This document shows positions 54,618 through 62,418 of a DNA stretch of 64,000 bases, piece by piece. The DNA is from Peribacillus simplex (GTDB lineage Bacteria; Bacillota; Bacilli; Bacillales; DSM-1321), in the NCBI RefSeq assembly GCF_001542915.1, contig NZ_LNNH01000018.1, positions 24,933-88,932 of the forward strand. The letters run 5' to 3'. Numbering within the stretch: position 1 is the first letter of the stretch; every line of letters begins with the position of its first letter. A program made the translations under genes and the position numbers. The notes beneath the pieces were generated by a model. That model did no database searches. It worked only from the letters and a program-made list of their open reading frames with translations, and was not told the DNA's origin.

Positions 54618-54896
54618 CTATCGCTGTATCAAATTGGACATGGCAAGGTGCATGAACAATTTTTTAAGCCCCCTTAGAGTAGTCAAACGCATACCATGCT
54701 TTTCTTTTGCATCTGCGAATACACCTCGATCGTTTCTATACGTTTCGCATATATAACTTTTACATCCTGATGATGACGCAGACGAACTGACCTTCCAAAT
54801 CTGTTTGTTAAATAACAAAAATGACTCGAGGGAGGGGCTCACCGGCCGCCTGATAGGCGAGTGCCTCTCGTCTACAGTATGAGCCTTTTTTCTCAC
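54618..54896 (-). pseudogene. C-terminal remnant of an IS1182-type transposase
   Basis: The minus-strand frame ends RGVFADAKEKHGMRLTT, LRGLKKLFMHLAMSNLIQR. IS1182-family (DDE_Tnp_1_6) transposases end with ERVFADAKEKHGMRYTxxRGL, followed by a short helix, so this is the last 50 residues or so of such an enzyme, including the second catalytic Glu region. The frame upstream of about residue 45 does not match and no terminal inverted repeats are seen, so the element is dead. Confidence 0.75.
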
Positions 54897-55063
54897 ATTA
54901 AATTATCTAATGATGGAATAACAGGTAGTTGTTAACATTTGGGTATATTGAATTTTCTGAAAATTATTGATACTATAATGATGATTATATTCCAGTAAGG
55001 ATTGAAGCTTTATGGGAGCATTTATTAGAAAGAACATACTACAATCTTAAAGGAGTGAATTTA
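54897..55063. other. Spacer before the amidohydrolase
   Basis: An AT-rich leader that probably contains the amidohydrolase promoter; TTGATA (54968-54973) lies ahead of TATATT (54988-54993) with an atypical 14-nt gap, so no promoter is called firmly. Confidence 0.3.
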
Positions 55064-56266
55064 ATGGATCAATTATTTAAAGGATTAGATGATATTTATA
55101 ACGAAATCGTCGATATTCGGCGCTATCTTCATCAACATCCCGAGCTTTCTTTTGAAGAAGTGAATACAGCTAATTATATTGCGGCCTACCATGAAAAACT
55201 AGGGCATAAAGTACGCAAAAATGTAGGGGGAAATGGTGTTTTAGCTTATCTGGAAGGAGATAAACCAGGGCCGACGGTTGCAGTACGGGCGGACTTTGAT
55301 GCACTTCCGATTCATGAACAAACGGACGTCCCGTTTAAATCGGTTAACGAAGGAGTCATGCATGCATGCGGCCATGATGGGCATACAGCAACATTATTAG
55401 GTCTTGCAAAGGTTCTGAATGGCATGAAGTCGGAAATTGAAGGGACCGTGGTTTTTCTCCATCAACATGCCGAAGAATTGCCACCGGGTGGGGCCATTGC
55501 CATGATAGAAGATGGCTGCCTAAATGGGGTGGATGTTATTTTTGGGACGCACTTACAGGCGCAGATGCCTTTAGGTGAAATTGGTTATCGGTCAGGCCCG
55601 CTCCAAGCAGCACCTGATCGATTTGATATAACCATTCAGGGTAAAGGCGGACATGGTGCTGCTCCGCATGAAACAAAGGACAGTATTGTAATTGGAGGAC
55701 AGCTGATAGGCAATCTGCAACAAATCGTTAGCCGGAAAGTAGATCCATTGGAATCTGCCGTTGTATCTGTTTGTGCCTTTGAAGCAAAAAATCCTTACAA
55801 TGTCATTGCAGATACAGCTACATTAACTGGTACGGTCCGAACATTTAAAGAAGAGATTCGTAATTTTATCGAAAAAGAAATTGAAAGAGTCGTGAAGGGA
55901 ACATGTATTGTCTCCGATGCAACCTATGACTATACATATACAAGAGGGTATCCGACGACAGTGAACCACAAGGAGGAAACTGAATTCGTTGCGAAATTGG
56001 CTCACTGTGTACCTGGCGTTGAATCTGTTAATGAAACCCCGCCTATTATGGGCGGTGAAGACTTTTCCTATTATTTAGAAAAAGTAAAAGGAACATTCTT
56101 TTTCACAGGAGCAAAAAGTCCCGATTGGAAGCAAGCCTATCCACATCATCATCCAAAGTTTGACATCGATGAACGCTCATTATTAATCGCTGCAAAAACC
56201 CTTGGGGTAGCAACATTACAATACATGAAGAATAATGCAAAGACTTTATCATCACAACAAGTATAA
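55064..56266 (+). CDS. M20-family amidohydrolase/peptidase
   Basis: This 400-aa metal-dependent amidohydrolase of the IAA-amino acid hydrolase/hippuricase group has RRYLHQHPELSFEE, VRADFDALPIHEQTD, MHACGHDGHTATLLG (C102, H104 ligands), FLHQHAEELPPGGA (Glu pair 137/138) and IMGGEDFSYYLE near the end. It releases an amino acid or acyl group from an N-acyl compound. ATG at 55064 follows AAAGGAG. The membrane protein pair downstream likely brings in its substrate or exports the product. Confidence 0.9.
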   Translation: MDQLFKGLDDIYNEIVDIRRYLHQHPELSFEEVNTANYIAAYHEKLGHKVRKNVGGNGVLAYLEGDKPGPTVAVRADFDALPIHEQTDVPFKSVNEGVMHACGHDGHTATLLGLAKVLNGMKSEIEGTVVFLHQHAEELPPGGAIAMIEDGCLNGVDVIFGTHLQAQMPLGEIGYRSGPLQAAPDRFDITIQGKGGHGAAPHETKDSIVIGGQLIGNLQQIVSRKVDPLESAVVSVCAFEAKNPYNVIADTATLTGTVRTFKEEIRNFIEKEIERVVKGTCIVSDATYDYTYTRGYPTTVNHKEETEFVAKLAHCVPGVESVNETPPIMGGEDFSYYLEKVKGTFFFTGAKSPDWKQAYPHHHPKFDIDERSLLIAAKTLGVATLQYMKNNAKTLSSQQV

Positions 56267-56342
56267 AAAAATAGTGAAAATAAGGGGGCCTATTCACATT
56301 TGGCCCCTTAATTAACACCAATAATGAAAAGGGATGATAAAG

Positions 56343-57155
56343 ATGACAAACGAAACACAGACACTTTGGAAAGATTGGCGAGTGCATGCCACCGTCTTTG
56401 CTATCGTATTACTGTCTGAAACGATAGGCACACACGAAATTCCATTAGGACCAGGAGTAATTTTATTATTGCCGATGCTTTATGCAGTTATAATCGGAAT
56501 TTTATTATTCTTCACCCCACTTGTTAAGGAAAAGCAATCCAAAAGTGCGGAATCACTTGTTTTTATATCGGTTACATTACTTATTGCGAAGTTTGGAGTA
56601 CAGGCAGGCCCAGCCTTGCCTCTGTTAATTGAAGCAGGCCCTGCACTGCTGCTTCAGGAAATAGGGAATCTCGGCACCATTTTTCTGGCCCTTCCAGTCG
56701 CAGTTTTACTAGGATTGAAACGAGAATCGATCGGAATGACACACTCCATTGGACGTGAGCCCAATGTCGCTTTAATAACGGATAAATACGGTTTTTCCTC
56801 ACCGGAAGGCCGTGGAGTGATGGCCGTATATATTTTCGGGACCGTTTTCGGCGCTATTTTTATGGGTTTAATATCTGGATTGTTAGCGACTATTACGCCG
56901 ATTCATCCATTATCCTTTGCGATGGCAACAGGAATAGGCAGTGGAAGTATGGCAGCTGCTGCATTAGGACCTCTAGTTACGGCGTTTCCAGAGATGAAAG
57001 ATCAGATTATTGCTTTTTCAGGTGCAAGTAACCTTGCAACATCTGTAACAGGTTTATACGTGAGTATTTTCATTGCTTTGCCTCTAACAGAAAAAATCTA
57101 TCTCTGGATGACAAAAAGGAAAACGAAAAATATGAAAACGAATGTGGGGGCGTAA
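56343..57155 (+). CDS. DUF3100 membrane protein
   Basis: This 270-aa protein has about eight hydrophobic helices. It carries the DUF3100-type motif FGVQAGPALPLLIEAGPALLLQEIGNLGTI and SIGREPNVALITDKYGFSSPEGRG. These proteins are placed beside M20 peptidases and a small partner gene, as here, and are thought to be transporters; the substrate is unknown. ATG at 56343 lies about 9 nt past AAAGGG; the one at 56334 directly adjoins it. Confidence 0.82.
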   Translation: MTNETQTLWKDWRVHATVFAIVLLSETIGTHEIPLGPGVILLLPMLYAVIIGILLFFTPLVKEKQSKSAESLVFISVTLLIAKFGVQAGPALPLLIEAGPALLLQEIGNLGTIFLALPVAVLLGLKRESIGMTHSIGREPNVALITDKYGFSSPEGRGVMAVYIFGTVFGAIFMGLISGLLATITPIHPLSFAMATGIGSGSMAAAALGPLVTAFPEMKDQIIAFSGASNLATSVTGLYVSIFIALPLTEKIYLWMTKRKTKNMKTNVGA

Positions 57156-57158
57156 CCA

Positions 57159-57611
57159 ATGTTAAAGAACATCCAAGAATGGGTTTTAGTCTTAGGCATT
57201 ATTGGGATTGTGGTGTTAACCGGAAATTGGATCGGCTATGATATACTCCCAATAACTGCTTTACCAGGAATGATTATATTAATCCTTATTTCGTTAGCGG
57301 GCCTTATTATCGGTAAACTGGTCCCACTCAAAATTCCAAGTATAGCTTACATAGGAATCATAGGTTTTATCCTTACTGTCCCAAGCATGCCTGGGTCAGA
57401 TCAACTTGTAAAGTGGACTGCAGACGTCAGTCTATTAGCAATAGCTACACCTATCTTAGCCTATGCGGGGATAGGTATTGGCCGTTCATGGGCAGACTTT
57501 GCCAAACTAGGTTGGAGAACGATCGTTGTTGGAATGTGTGTATTACTTGGGACCTTTTTAGGTTCTGCAATCATTGCTGAAATCGTCCTACGCTTTCAAG
57601 GCATTATATGA
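57159..57611 (+). CDS. Small membrane partner of the DUF3100 protein (DUF340-like)
   Basis: This 150-aa protein has five hydrophobic helices, with IGYDILPITALPGMIILILISLAGLIIG and TPILAYAGIGIGRSWADFAKLGWRTIVVGMCV. The last segment resembles the conserved end of DUF340/LysO-type and GltS-type transporters. It starts 3 bp after the DUF3100 gene, so the two are likely subunits of one transporter. Confidence 0.72.
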   Translation: MLKNIQEWVLVLGIIGIVVLTGNWIGYDILPITALPGMIILILISLAGLIIGKLVPLKIPSIAYIGIIGFILTVPSMPGSDQLVKWTADVSLLAIATPILAYAGIGIGRSWADFAKLGWRTIVVGMCVLLGTFLGSAIIAEIVLRFQGII

Positions 57612-57724
57612 TTGGAGGGTGAGTGAATGCAGAAAACGAACTTCATTGGTAATTTCCTGTAATTATAATGGATTGTTCGGATTTGAATTTCATCAACAAA
57701 AGGGCATTAATCACATGTTTCATT
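57612..57724. other. Stump of a gene start
   Basis: GGAGGGTGAGTGA precedes ATG at 57627, but the frame stops after 11 codons (MQKTNFIGNFL). It is probably what is left of a fourth operon gene lost when the repeats below were inserted or rearranged. Confidence 0.35.
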
Positions 57725-57815
57725 GAATCCTTTATGGAATTCAGAATGGAAAACTTACCAAACATGTGAATTCTGCAAAGTTTAGGCCTCCCACAGTTTC
57801 CTGTGGGAGGCCTAA
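57725..57815 (+). repeat. Dispersed hairpin repeat, copy 5
   Basis: It reads GAATCCTTTATGGAATTCAG, AATGGAAAACTTACC, AAACATGTGAATTCTGCAAAG, TTTAGGCCTCCCAC...GTGGGAGGCCTA (57784-57814). It keeps the TTCAGAATG box of the long form but lacks the T tail (CTAATG follows), so it cannot work as an ordinary terminator. Confidence 0.8.
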
Positions 57816-57939
57816 TGACTTACGAAAAGATATCCATGATGAATCAATGCCTTCCGTCTCGCAATGGACATTGAAGAGGAGGGAAGGTTCCGACTTTAGT
57901 CCATCAAGGGGAAATAAGGTAATTATGATATGAAATAAA

Positions 57940-57962
57940 TCGTTTCATTTTTGGAACGAGAG
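57940..57962 (+). repeat. 23-bp block shared with 17114-17136
   Basis: Identical to the block upstream of the intact DUF1878-like gene. It lies 79 bp before the decayed copy. Confidence 0.6.
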
Positions 57963-58040
57963 GATTTACTAGGTACAGCATAATAAAGTTAGAAGTGCGG
58001 AAACATCACCCTAGCCCAATGTTATAAGGAGTTTGACCAC

Positions 58041-58372
58041 ATGGATGAGCTAATAGATAATTTAAAAAGATGAAATATCATCAAACGTTATTACTTACAA
58101 TTGCATTGGACAAAAACCCTGAACAATATACTTTTTTTCATTTCATTTTGAATAATGATCTGAGTGAAAAAGATCAAAGCTAATTTTTGATATACTTCAT
58201 GCTTTAGAAGATAAAAAGGAAGGTACTTACCAAACAGTTATTAGGAGATAACCATTCCGTGTCCATGGATACCTTGGAAAAGGCATTGTTACATGTAAAT
58301 ATTGATGTGAATCCTATTTATCTAGACCAATATATTGAAGTGGATTTAAGTAATTATCTCTTGGAACATTAA
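58041..58372 (+). pseudogene. Decayed second copy of the DUF1878-like gene
   Basis: It has its own ATG (58041), but the frame breaks after 10 codons. Continuing in shifted frames it reads KYHQTLLLTIALDKNPEQYT, FFHFILNNDLSEKD, LHALEDKKEGTYQ, near identical to residues 12-70 of the intact protein at 17237. At least three frameshifts and a deletion in the KYEAGIASLL region disable it. It is flanked by dispersed repeat copies 5 and 6. Confidence 0.85.
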
Positions 58373-58469
58373 AGTATACTGCTGAAATAGCTTTAAAGCA
58401 CTTTTTTAAAAGGCACGATCCATCATAGAATCAGTTGCTGCTGGAGGCTTAATGAGTAACCCAGGTAAA

Positions 58470-58534
58470 ATACCTTACATGTGAAGATCTTTAAAGTCGA
58501 AGGCATCTTGCGGTTCATCCGGGAGGCCTTTTTT
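58470..58534 (+). repeat. Dispersed hairpin repeat, copy 6 (degenerate)
   Basis: It reads TACCTTACATGTGAAGATC, TTTAAAGTCGAAGGCATC, then TTGCGGTTCATCCGGGAGG and CCTTTTTTA. The hairpin arms no longer match well, but the ACATGTGAA box and T tail remain. It lies about 100 bp after the decayed DUF1878-like copy. Confidence 0.65.
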
Positions 58535-58639
58535 ACGTGAGCATGAATGGAGTCTTACAAGCCAATGCTGCTTTATTATTCTCAGTTTCACGTTCTTTGT
58601 TTCCACGCGACTCCAGTGACAACCAGGAAAAGAGCGCTT

Positions 58640-58667
58640 GCATTATTCGAAATATTGATTATAATAC
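58640..58667 (+). promoter_or_regulatory. gnt operon promoter
   Basis: TTGCAT (58640-58645), 16 nt, TATAAT (58662-58667). The operator overlaps the end of the -10 box and the start site. Confidence 0.7.
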
Positions 58668-58681
58668 TTGTATACAAGTGT
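58668..58681. promoter_or_regulatory. GntR operator
   Basis: The perfect 14-bp palindrome ACTTGTATACAAGT at the transcription start matches the known Bacillus subtilis gnt operator (ATACTTGTATACAAGTAT) in all but the outer bases. Gluconate binding to GntR should free it. Confidence 0.85.
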
Positions 58682-58708
58682 ACTTGAACTCTATAAGAAG
58701 GTGAATGT

Positions 58709-59440
58709 ATGGCAGAATCAAAGGAATTTTTTTATCCTATAAAATGGCTTTCAAAAGCTTCTGCGGGTGATCGGGTAACTTCGGAGCTTAGGATGCGCAT
58801 TATTTCGGGCATGATTGAAAGCGGTACCATCTTATCTGAAAATAAAATAGCTGCGGATTTCGGTGTGAGCCGCTCACCGGTTCGTGAAGCGTTAAAAATA
58901 TTGGCATCTGAAAATATCATTCGCTTGGAAAGAATGGGTGCGGTCGTCATAGGGCTGACGGAAAAAAAATATTCGGAAATTTATGATGTACGGATACTCA
59001 TCGAGACGTTTGTATTTGAGCGTCTAGTGAGGGTGGAGACGGATGACTTGGTGAGGGAGCTTAGTAAAATTCTGGAAATGATGAAAATCTCCATTAAATA
59101 CCAAGATGCAGATGAGTTTTCCTATCAGGACGTCCTGTTCCACGAAACGATTATTCGATCCATCGATCATTCCTATATCCTGATGATCTGGGATAATTTG
59201 AAACCTGTGATGGAAAGTTTGATTCTTCTATCCATGCGTCATCGTATTAATGAAAAATATGAAGATTTTACACGTGTCATAAATAATCATCAGCTTTATA
59301 TCGATGCGATCAAATCAAAAGATCGAGATCTCATGATCAAATCGCTGCATGTGAATTTTGATGATGTACAAGAGAAGGTCGAAGACTTATGGAGGGCCCA
59401 ACAGATGCTTTCAAAAGGAGTCGGACAAGAAAATGACTAG
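58709..59440 (+). CDS. gntR: Gluconate operon repressor GntR
   Basis: This 243-aa FadR-subfamily regulator has a winged helix at about residues 15-85 (NKIAADFGVSRSPVREALKIL) and a helical FCD ligand domain at about 95-235 with expected metal/ligand residues in IYDVRILIETFVFERL and HETIIRSIDHSY. It represses the operon and is released by gluconate. The first gene of gntRKPZ, as in Bacillus subtilis; it overlaps gntK by 8 bp. The ribosome site (AAGGTGA) is well placed. Confidence 0.93.
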   Translation: MAESKEFFYPIKWLSKASAGDRVTSELRMRIISGMIESGTILSENKIAADFGVSRSPVREALKILASENIIRLERMGAVVIGLTEKKYSEIYDVRILIETFVFERLVRVETDDLVRELSKILEMMKISIKYQDADEFSYQDVLFHETIIRSIDHSYILMIWDNLKPVMESLILLSMRHRINEKYEDFTRVINNHQLYIDAIKSKDRDLMIKSLHVNFDDVQEKVEDLWRAQQMLSKGVGQEND

Positions 59441-60977
59441 CTATATGTTAGGTGTAGACATTGGGACAACCAGTACAAAAGCAGTATTATTTACGAAAAA
59501 AGGCGATGTGATCGGGCAAGCGAATATTGGCTATCCGCTTTACACACCGGATATGACAACAGCGGAACAGGACCCTGAGGAGATTTTTCAGGCTGTCTTG
59601 AAAGCCGTTTCAACATTAACGAAACAGCATGCCGATAAAAAACCATCATTCATATCATTTAGCAGTGCGATGCATAGTGTGATAGCGATGGATGAAAATG
59701 ATCAGCCGTTAACCCCTTGCATCACTTGGGCAGATAACCGCAGTGAAGCTTGGGCCCATAAAATAAAAGCTGAACTGGATGGGCATGAAGTGTACAAACG
59801 GACCGGGACACCGATTCATCCGATGTCACCATTATCCAAAATCACTTGGATCGTGAATGATTGCAAAGAGATCGCAGCCAAAGCTGAAAAGTATATCGGG
59901 ATTAAGGAATATATTTTTAAAAGGCTGTTTGATCAATATGTTGTCGATATTTCCCTTGCGTCATCGATGGGGATGATGAACCTCAAAAGCTTGGATTGGG
60001 ATGGTGAAGCCCTAAGAATTGCGGGAATATCCCGCAGTCAATTATCGGAGCTTGTGCCAACAACGAAGATCTTCAACAACTGCGACCCTGATATAGCGAA
60101 ACTGCTTGGAATTGATCCGCAAACCGATTTTGTGATCGGAGCTAGCGATGGCGTCCTTTCCAATCTAGGTGTAAATGCTATCCGCAAGGGTGAAATCGCT
60201 GTCACGATCGGGACAAGCGGTGCCATTCGGACGATCATTGACGAGCCGAAAACAGACGAAAAAGGAAGAATCTTTTGCTATGCCTTAACGGAAAAGCATT
60301 GGGTGATTGGCGGTCCGGTAAACAATGGGGGAATGGTCCTTCGCTGGATTCGCGATGAATTTGCATCTTCCGAGGTGGAAACAGCCAAAAGGCTCGGAAT
60401 CGACGCCTATGAAGTGTTAACCAAAATTGCCGAACGTGTAAGGCCAGGCGCCGATGGATTGCTGTTTCATCCATATCTTGCCGGTGAACGTGCTCCATTA
60501 TGGAATCCAGATGTACGGGGTTCATTTTTCGGATTGACACTTTCACATAAGAAAGAACATATGATTCGAGCAGCACTTGAAGGAGTCATTTACAATTTAT
60601 ACACAGTATTTTTAGCCTTAACGGAATGTATGGACGGTCCCGTGACCCGAATCCAGGCTACGGGAGGCTTTGCCAGGTCGGCTGTTTGGCGGCAAATGAT
60701 GTCAGATATCTTCGAATCGGATGTCGTCGTTCCAGAAAGCTATGAAAGTTCATGCCTGGGGGCTTGTATATTGGGTTTATATGCTTCTGGGGAAATCGAT
60801 TCCTTCGAGGTCGTTTCCGAAATGATTGGCAACACCCATAAGCACACACCGAATGATGACTCGGTAAAAGAATATAGGCAGATATTGCCGATATTCATTA
60901 ACCTATCAAGAGTATTGGAAAACGAATATACGCAGATTGCGAACTATCAAAGAAACTTGATACATGCTACAAAGTAA
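59433..60977 (+). CDS. gntK: Gluconate kinase (FGGY family)
   Basis: This 514-aa kinase phosphorylates gluconate to 6-phosphogluconate. FGGY kinase marks are GVDIGTTSTKAVLF at the N-terminus, SFSSAMHSVIAMDE, TWADNRSEAWAHK, the catalytic FVIGASDGVLSNLGVNA (Asp), and GATGGFARSAVWRQ-type text (IQATGGFARSAVWRQ). The length matches the Bacillus GntK. ATG at 59433 is used: AAAGGAG lies upstream inside gntR, and residues before MTSYMLG in the longer frame are a shadow of gntR. Confidence 0.93.
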   Translation: MTSYMLGVDIGTTSTKAVLFTKKGDVIGQANIGYPLYTPDMTTAEQDPEEIFQAVLKAVSTLTKQHADKKPSFISFSSAMHSVIAMDENDQPLTPCITWADNRSEAWAHKIKAELDGHEVYKRTGTPIHPMSPLSKITWIVNDCKEIAAKAEKYIGIKEYIFKRLFDQYVVDISLASSMGMMNLKSLDWDGEALRIAGISRSQLSELVPTTKIFNNCDPDIAKLLGIDPQTDFVIGASDGVLSNLGVNAIRKGEIAVTIGTSGAIRTIIDEPKTDEKGRIFCYALTEKHWVIGGPVNNGGMVLRWIRDEFASSEVETAKRLGIDAYEVLTKIAERVRPGADGLLFHPYLAGERAPLWNPDVRGSFFGLTLSHKKEHMIRAALEGVIYNLYTVFLALTECMDGPVTRIQATGGFARSAVWRQMMSDIFESDVVVPESYESSCLGACILGLYASGEIDSFEVVSEMIGNTHKHTPNDDSVKEYRQILPIFINLSRVLENEYTQIANYQRNLIHATK

Positions 60978-60995
60978 ACACATGGGGGAGTTACA

Positions 60996-62342
60996 ATGCC
61001 ATTAGTTATTGTTGCTGTAGGAATTGTCGCTTTATTAATTTTAATAATGGGCTTGAAATTAAACACATTCATTTCCTTGATCGTTGTATCATTTGGGGTA
61101 GCTTTGGCACTTGGAATGCCACTTGACCAAATTGTAAAGACTATTGAAGCAGGGCTAGGCGGAACACTTGGCCACTTAGCGTTAATCTTTGGCCTTGGAG
61201 CGATGTTAGGTAAATTAATCGCAGATTCAGGCGGTGCGCAACGCATTGCCATGACCCTTGTTAACAAATTCGGTGAAAAGAATATTCAATGGGCAGTCGT
61301 GGCAGCTTCCTTTATAATCGGTATTGCTTTATTTTTTGAAGTAGGATTAGTATTATTGATACCGATCGTATTTGCCATTTCAAGAGAACTAAAAGTTTCG
61401 ATATTGTATCTTGGCATTCCGATGGTAGCGTCGTTATCCGTAACACACGGTTTCTTACCGCCGCACCCAGGGCCAACCGTTATTGCCGGTGAATATGGTG
61501 CGGACCTTGGTCAGGTCTTGCTGTATGGCTTCATCATTGCGGTCCCGACCGTTTTTTTAGCTGGACCGGTATTTACGAAGATTGCTAAAAGATTAGTACC
61601 TGCATCCTTTACGAAAACAGGCAGCATAGCCTCTTTAGGAGAACAAAAAACATTTAAACTGGAAGACACGCCTGGTTTCGGGATCAGTGTTTTTACCGCC
61701 TTACTTCCGGTCATTTTGATGTCCATTGCTACAATTATCACTTTGCTGCAAAAAACAATGGGCTTTGAAGATAATGGGTTGCTGACAGCGATCCGTTTTA
61801 TTGGCGAAGCTGGTACATCCATGCTGCTTTCCTTGCTATTTGCGGTCTATTCAATGGGATTGGCAAGAAAAATTCCAATGAAGGATATCATGGATTCCTG
61901 TACAAACGCTATCTTGCATATCGGGATGATGCTCTTGATCATCGGAGGCGGCGGAGCCTTCAAGCAAGTATTGATCGACGGGGGTGTAGGTGACTATGTG
62001 GCTGAATTATTCAAAGGAACATCACTTTCGCCAATCCTGCTTGCCTGGATCATCGCGGCAATTCTGCGTATTTCCTTGGGATCTGCCACCGTTGCTTCCT
62101 TAACGACAGCTGGCTTGGTTATTCCGATGTTAGGCCAGACGGACGTTAACCTCGCTTTAGTCGTTCTTGCGACAGGAGCGGGAAGTTTAATCGCTTCACA
62201 CGTTAACGATGCCGGATTCTGGATGTTTAAAGAGTACTTTGGTTTAAGCATGAAAGAAACGTTTGCAACATGGACCTTACTTGAGACGATCATTTCAGTA
62301 GCTGGATTAGGCTTCATTCTATTGATCAGCTTATTCGTATAG
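60996..62342 (+). CDS. gntP: Gluconate permease GntP
   Basis: This 448-aa proton symporter of the GntP family has about 12-14 helices. It shows HGFLPPHPGPTVIAGEYGADLG, GGGGAFKQVLIDGGVGDYVA, RISLGSATVASLTTAGLV and ASHVNDAGFWMFKEYFGLS, all family marks, and the conserved acidic and histidine residues of the transport path. Ribosome site GGGGGAG. It is third in the gluconate operon. Confidence 0.93.
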   Translation: MPLVIVAVGIVALLILIMGLKLNTFISLIVVSFGVALALGMPLDQIVKTIEAGLGGTLGHLALIFGLGAMLGKLIADSGGAQRIAMTLVNKFGEKNIQWAVVAASFIIGIALFFEVGLVLLIPIVFAISRELKVSILYLGIPMVASLSVTHGFLPPHPGPTVIAGEYGADLGQVLLYGFIIAVPTVFLAGPVFTKIAKRLVPASFTKTGSIASLGEQKTFKLEDTPGFGISVFTALLPVILMSIATIITLLQKTMGFEDNGLLTAIRFIGEAGTSMLLSLLFAVYSMGLARKIPMKDIMDSCTNAILHIGMMLLIIGGGGAFKQVLIDGGVGDYVAELFKGTSLSPILLAWIIAAILRISLGSATVASLTTAGLVIPMLGQTDVNLALVVLATGAGSLIASHVNDAGFWMFKEYFGLSMKETFATWTLLETIISVAGLGFILLISLFV

Positions 62343-62351
62343 GTCTTTCCC

Positions 62352-62388
62352 GGCAGTAAATCCCCCATTTATCGGAGGGTTTACTGCC
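62352..62388 (+). other. Hairpin between gntP and gntZ
   Basis: GGCAGTAAA (62352-62360) pairs with TTTACTGCC (62380-62388), extended by TCCC/GGG. It is followed by TATTATTCTT, a poor T tract, so it probably acts as a partial terminator or a processing barrier that sets the amount of gntZ message. Confidence 0.6.
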
Positions 62389-62418
62389 TATTATTCTTAC
62401 ATAAAAGGAGAAGAAATA

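Noticed and set aside
9836..58534. CRISPR array as an explanation for the six hairpin repeats
   Set aside because: Copies are kilobases apart, differ in length, and no cas gene is present.
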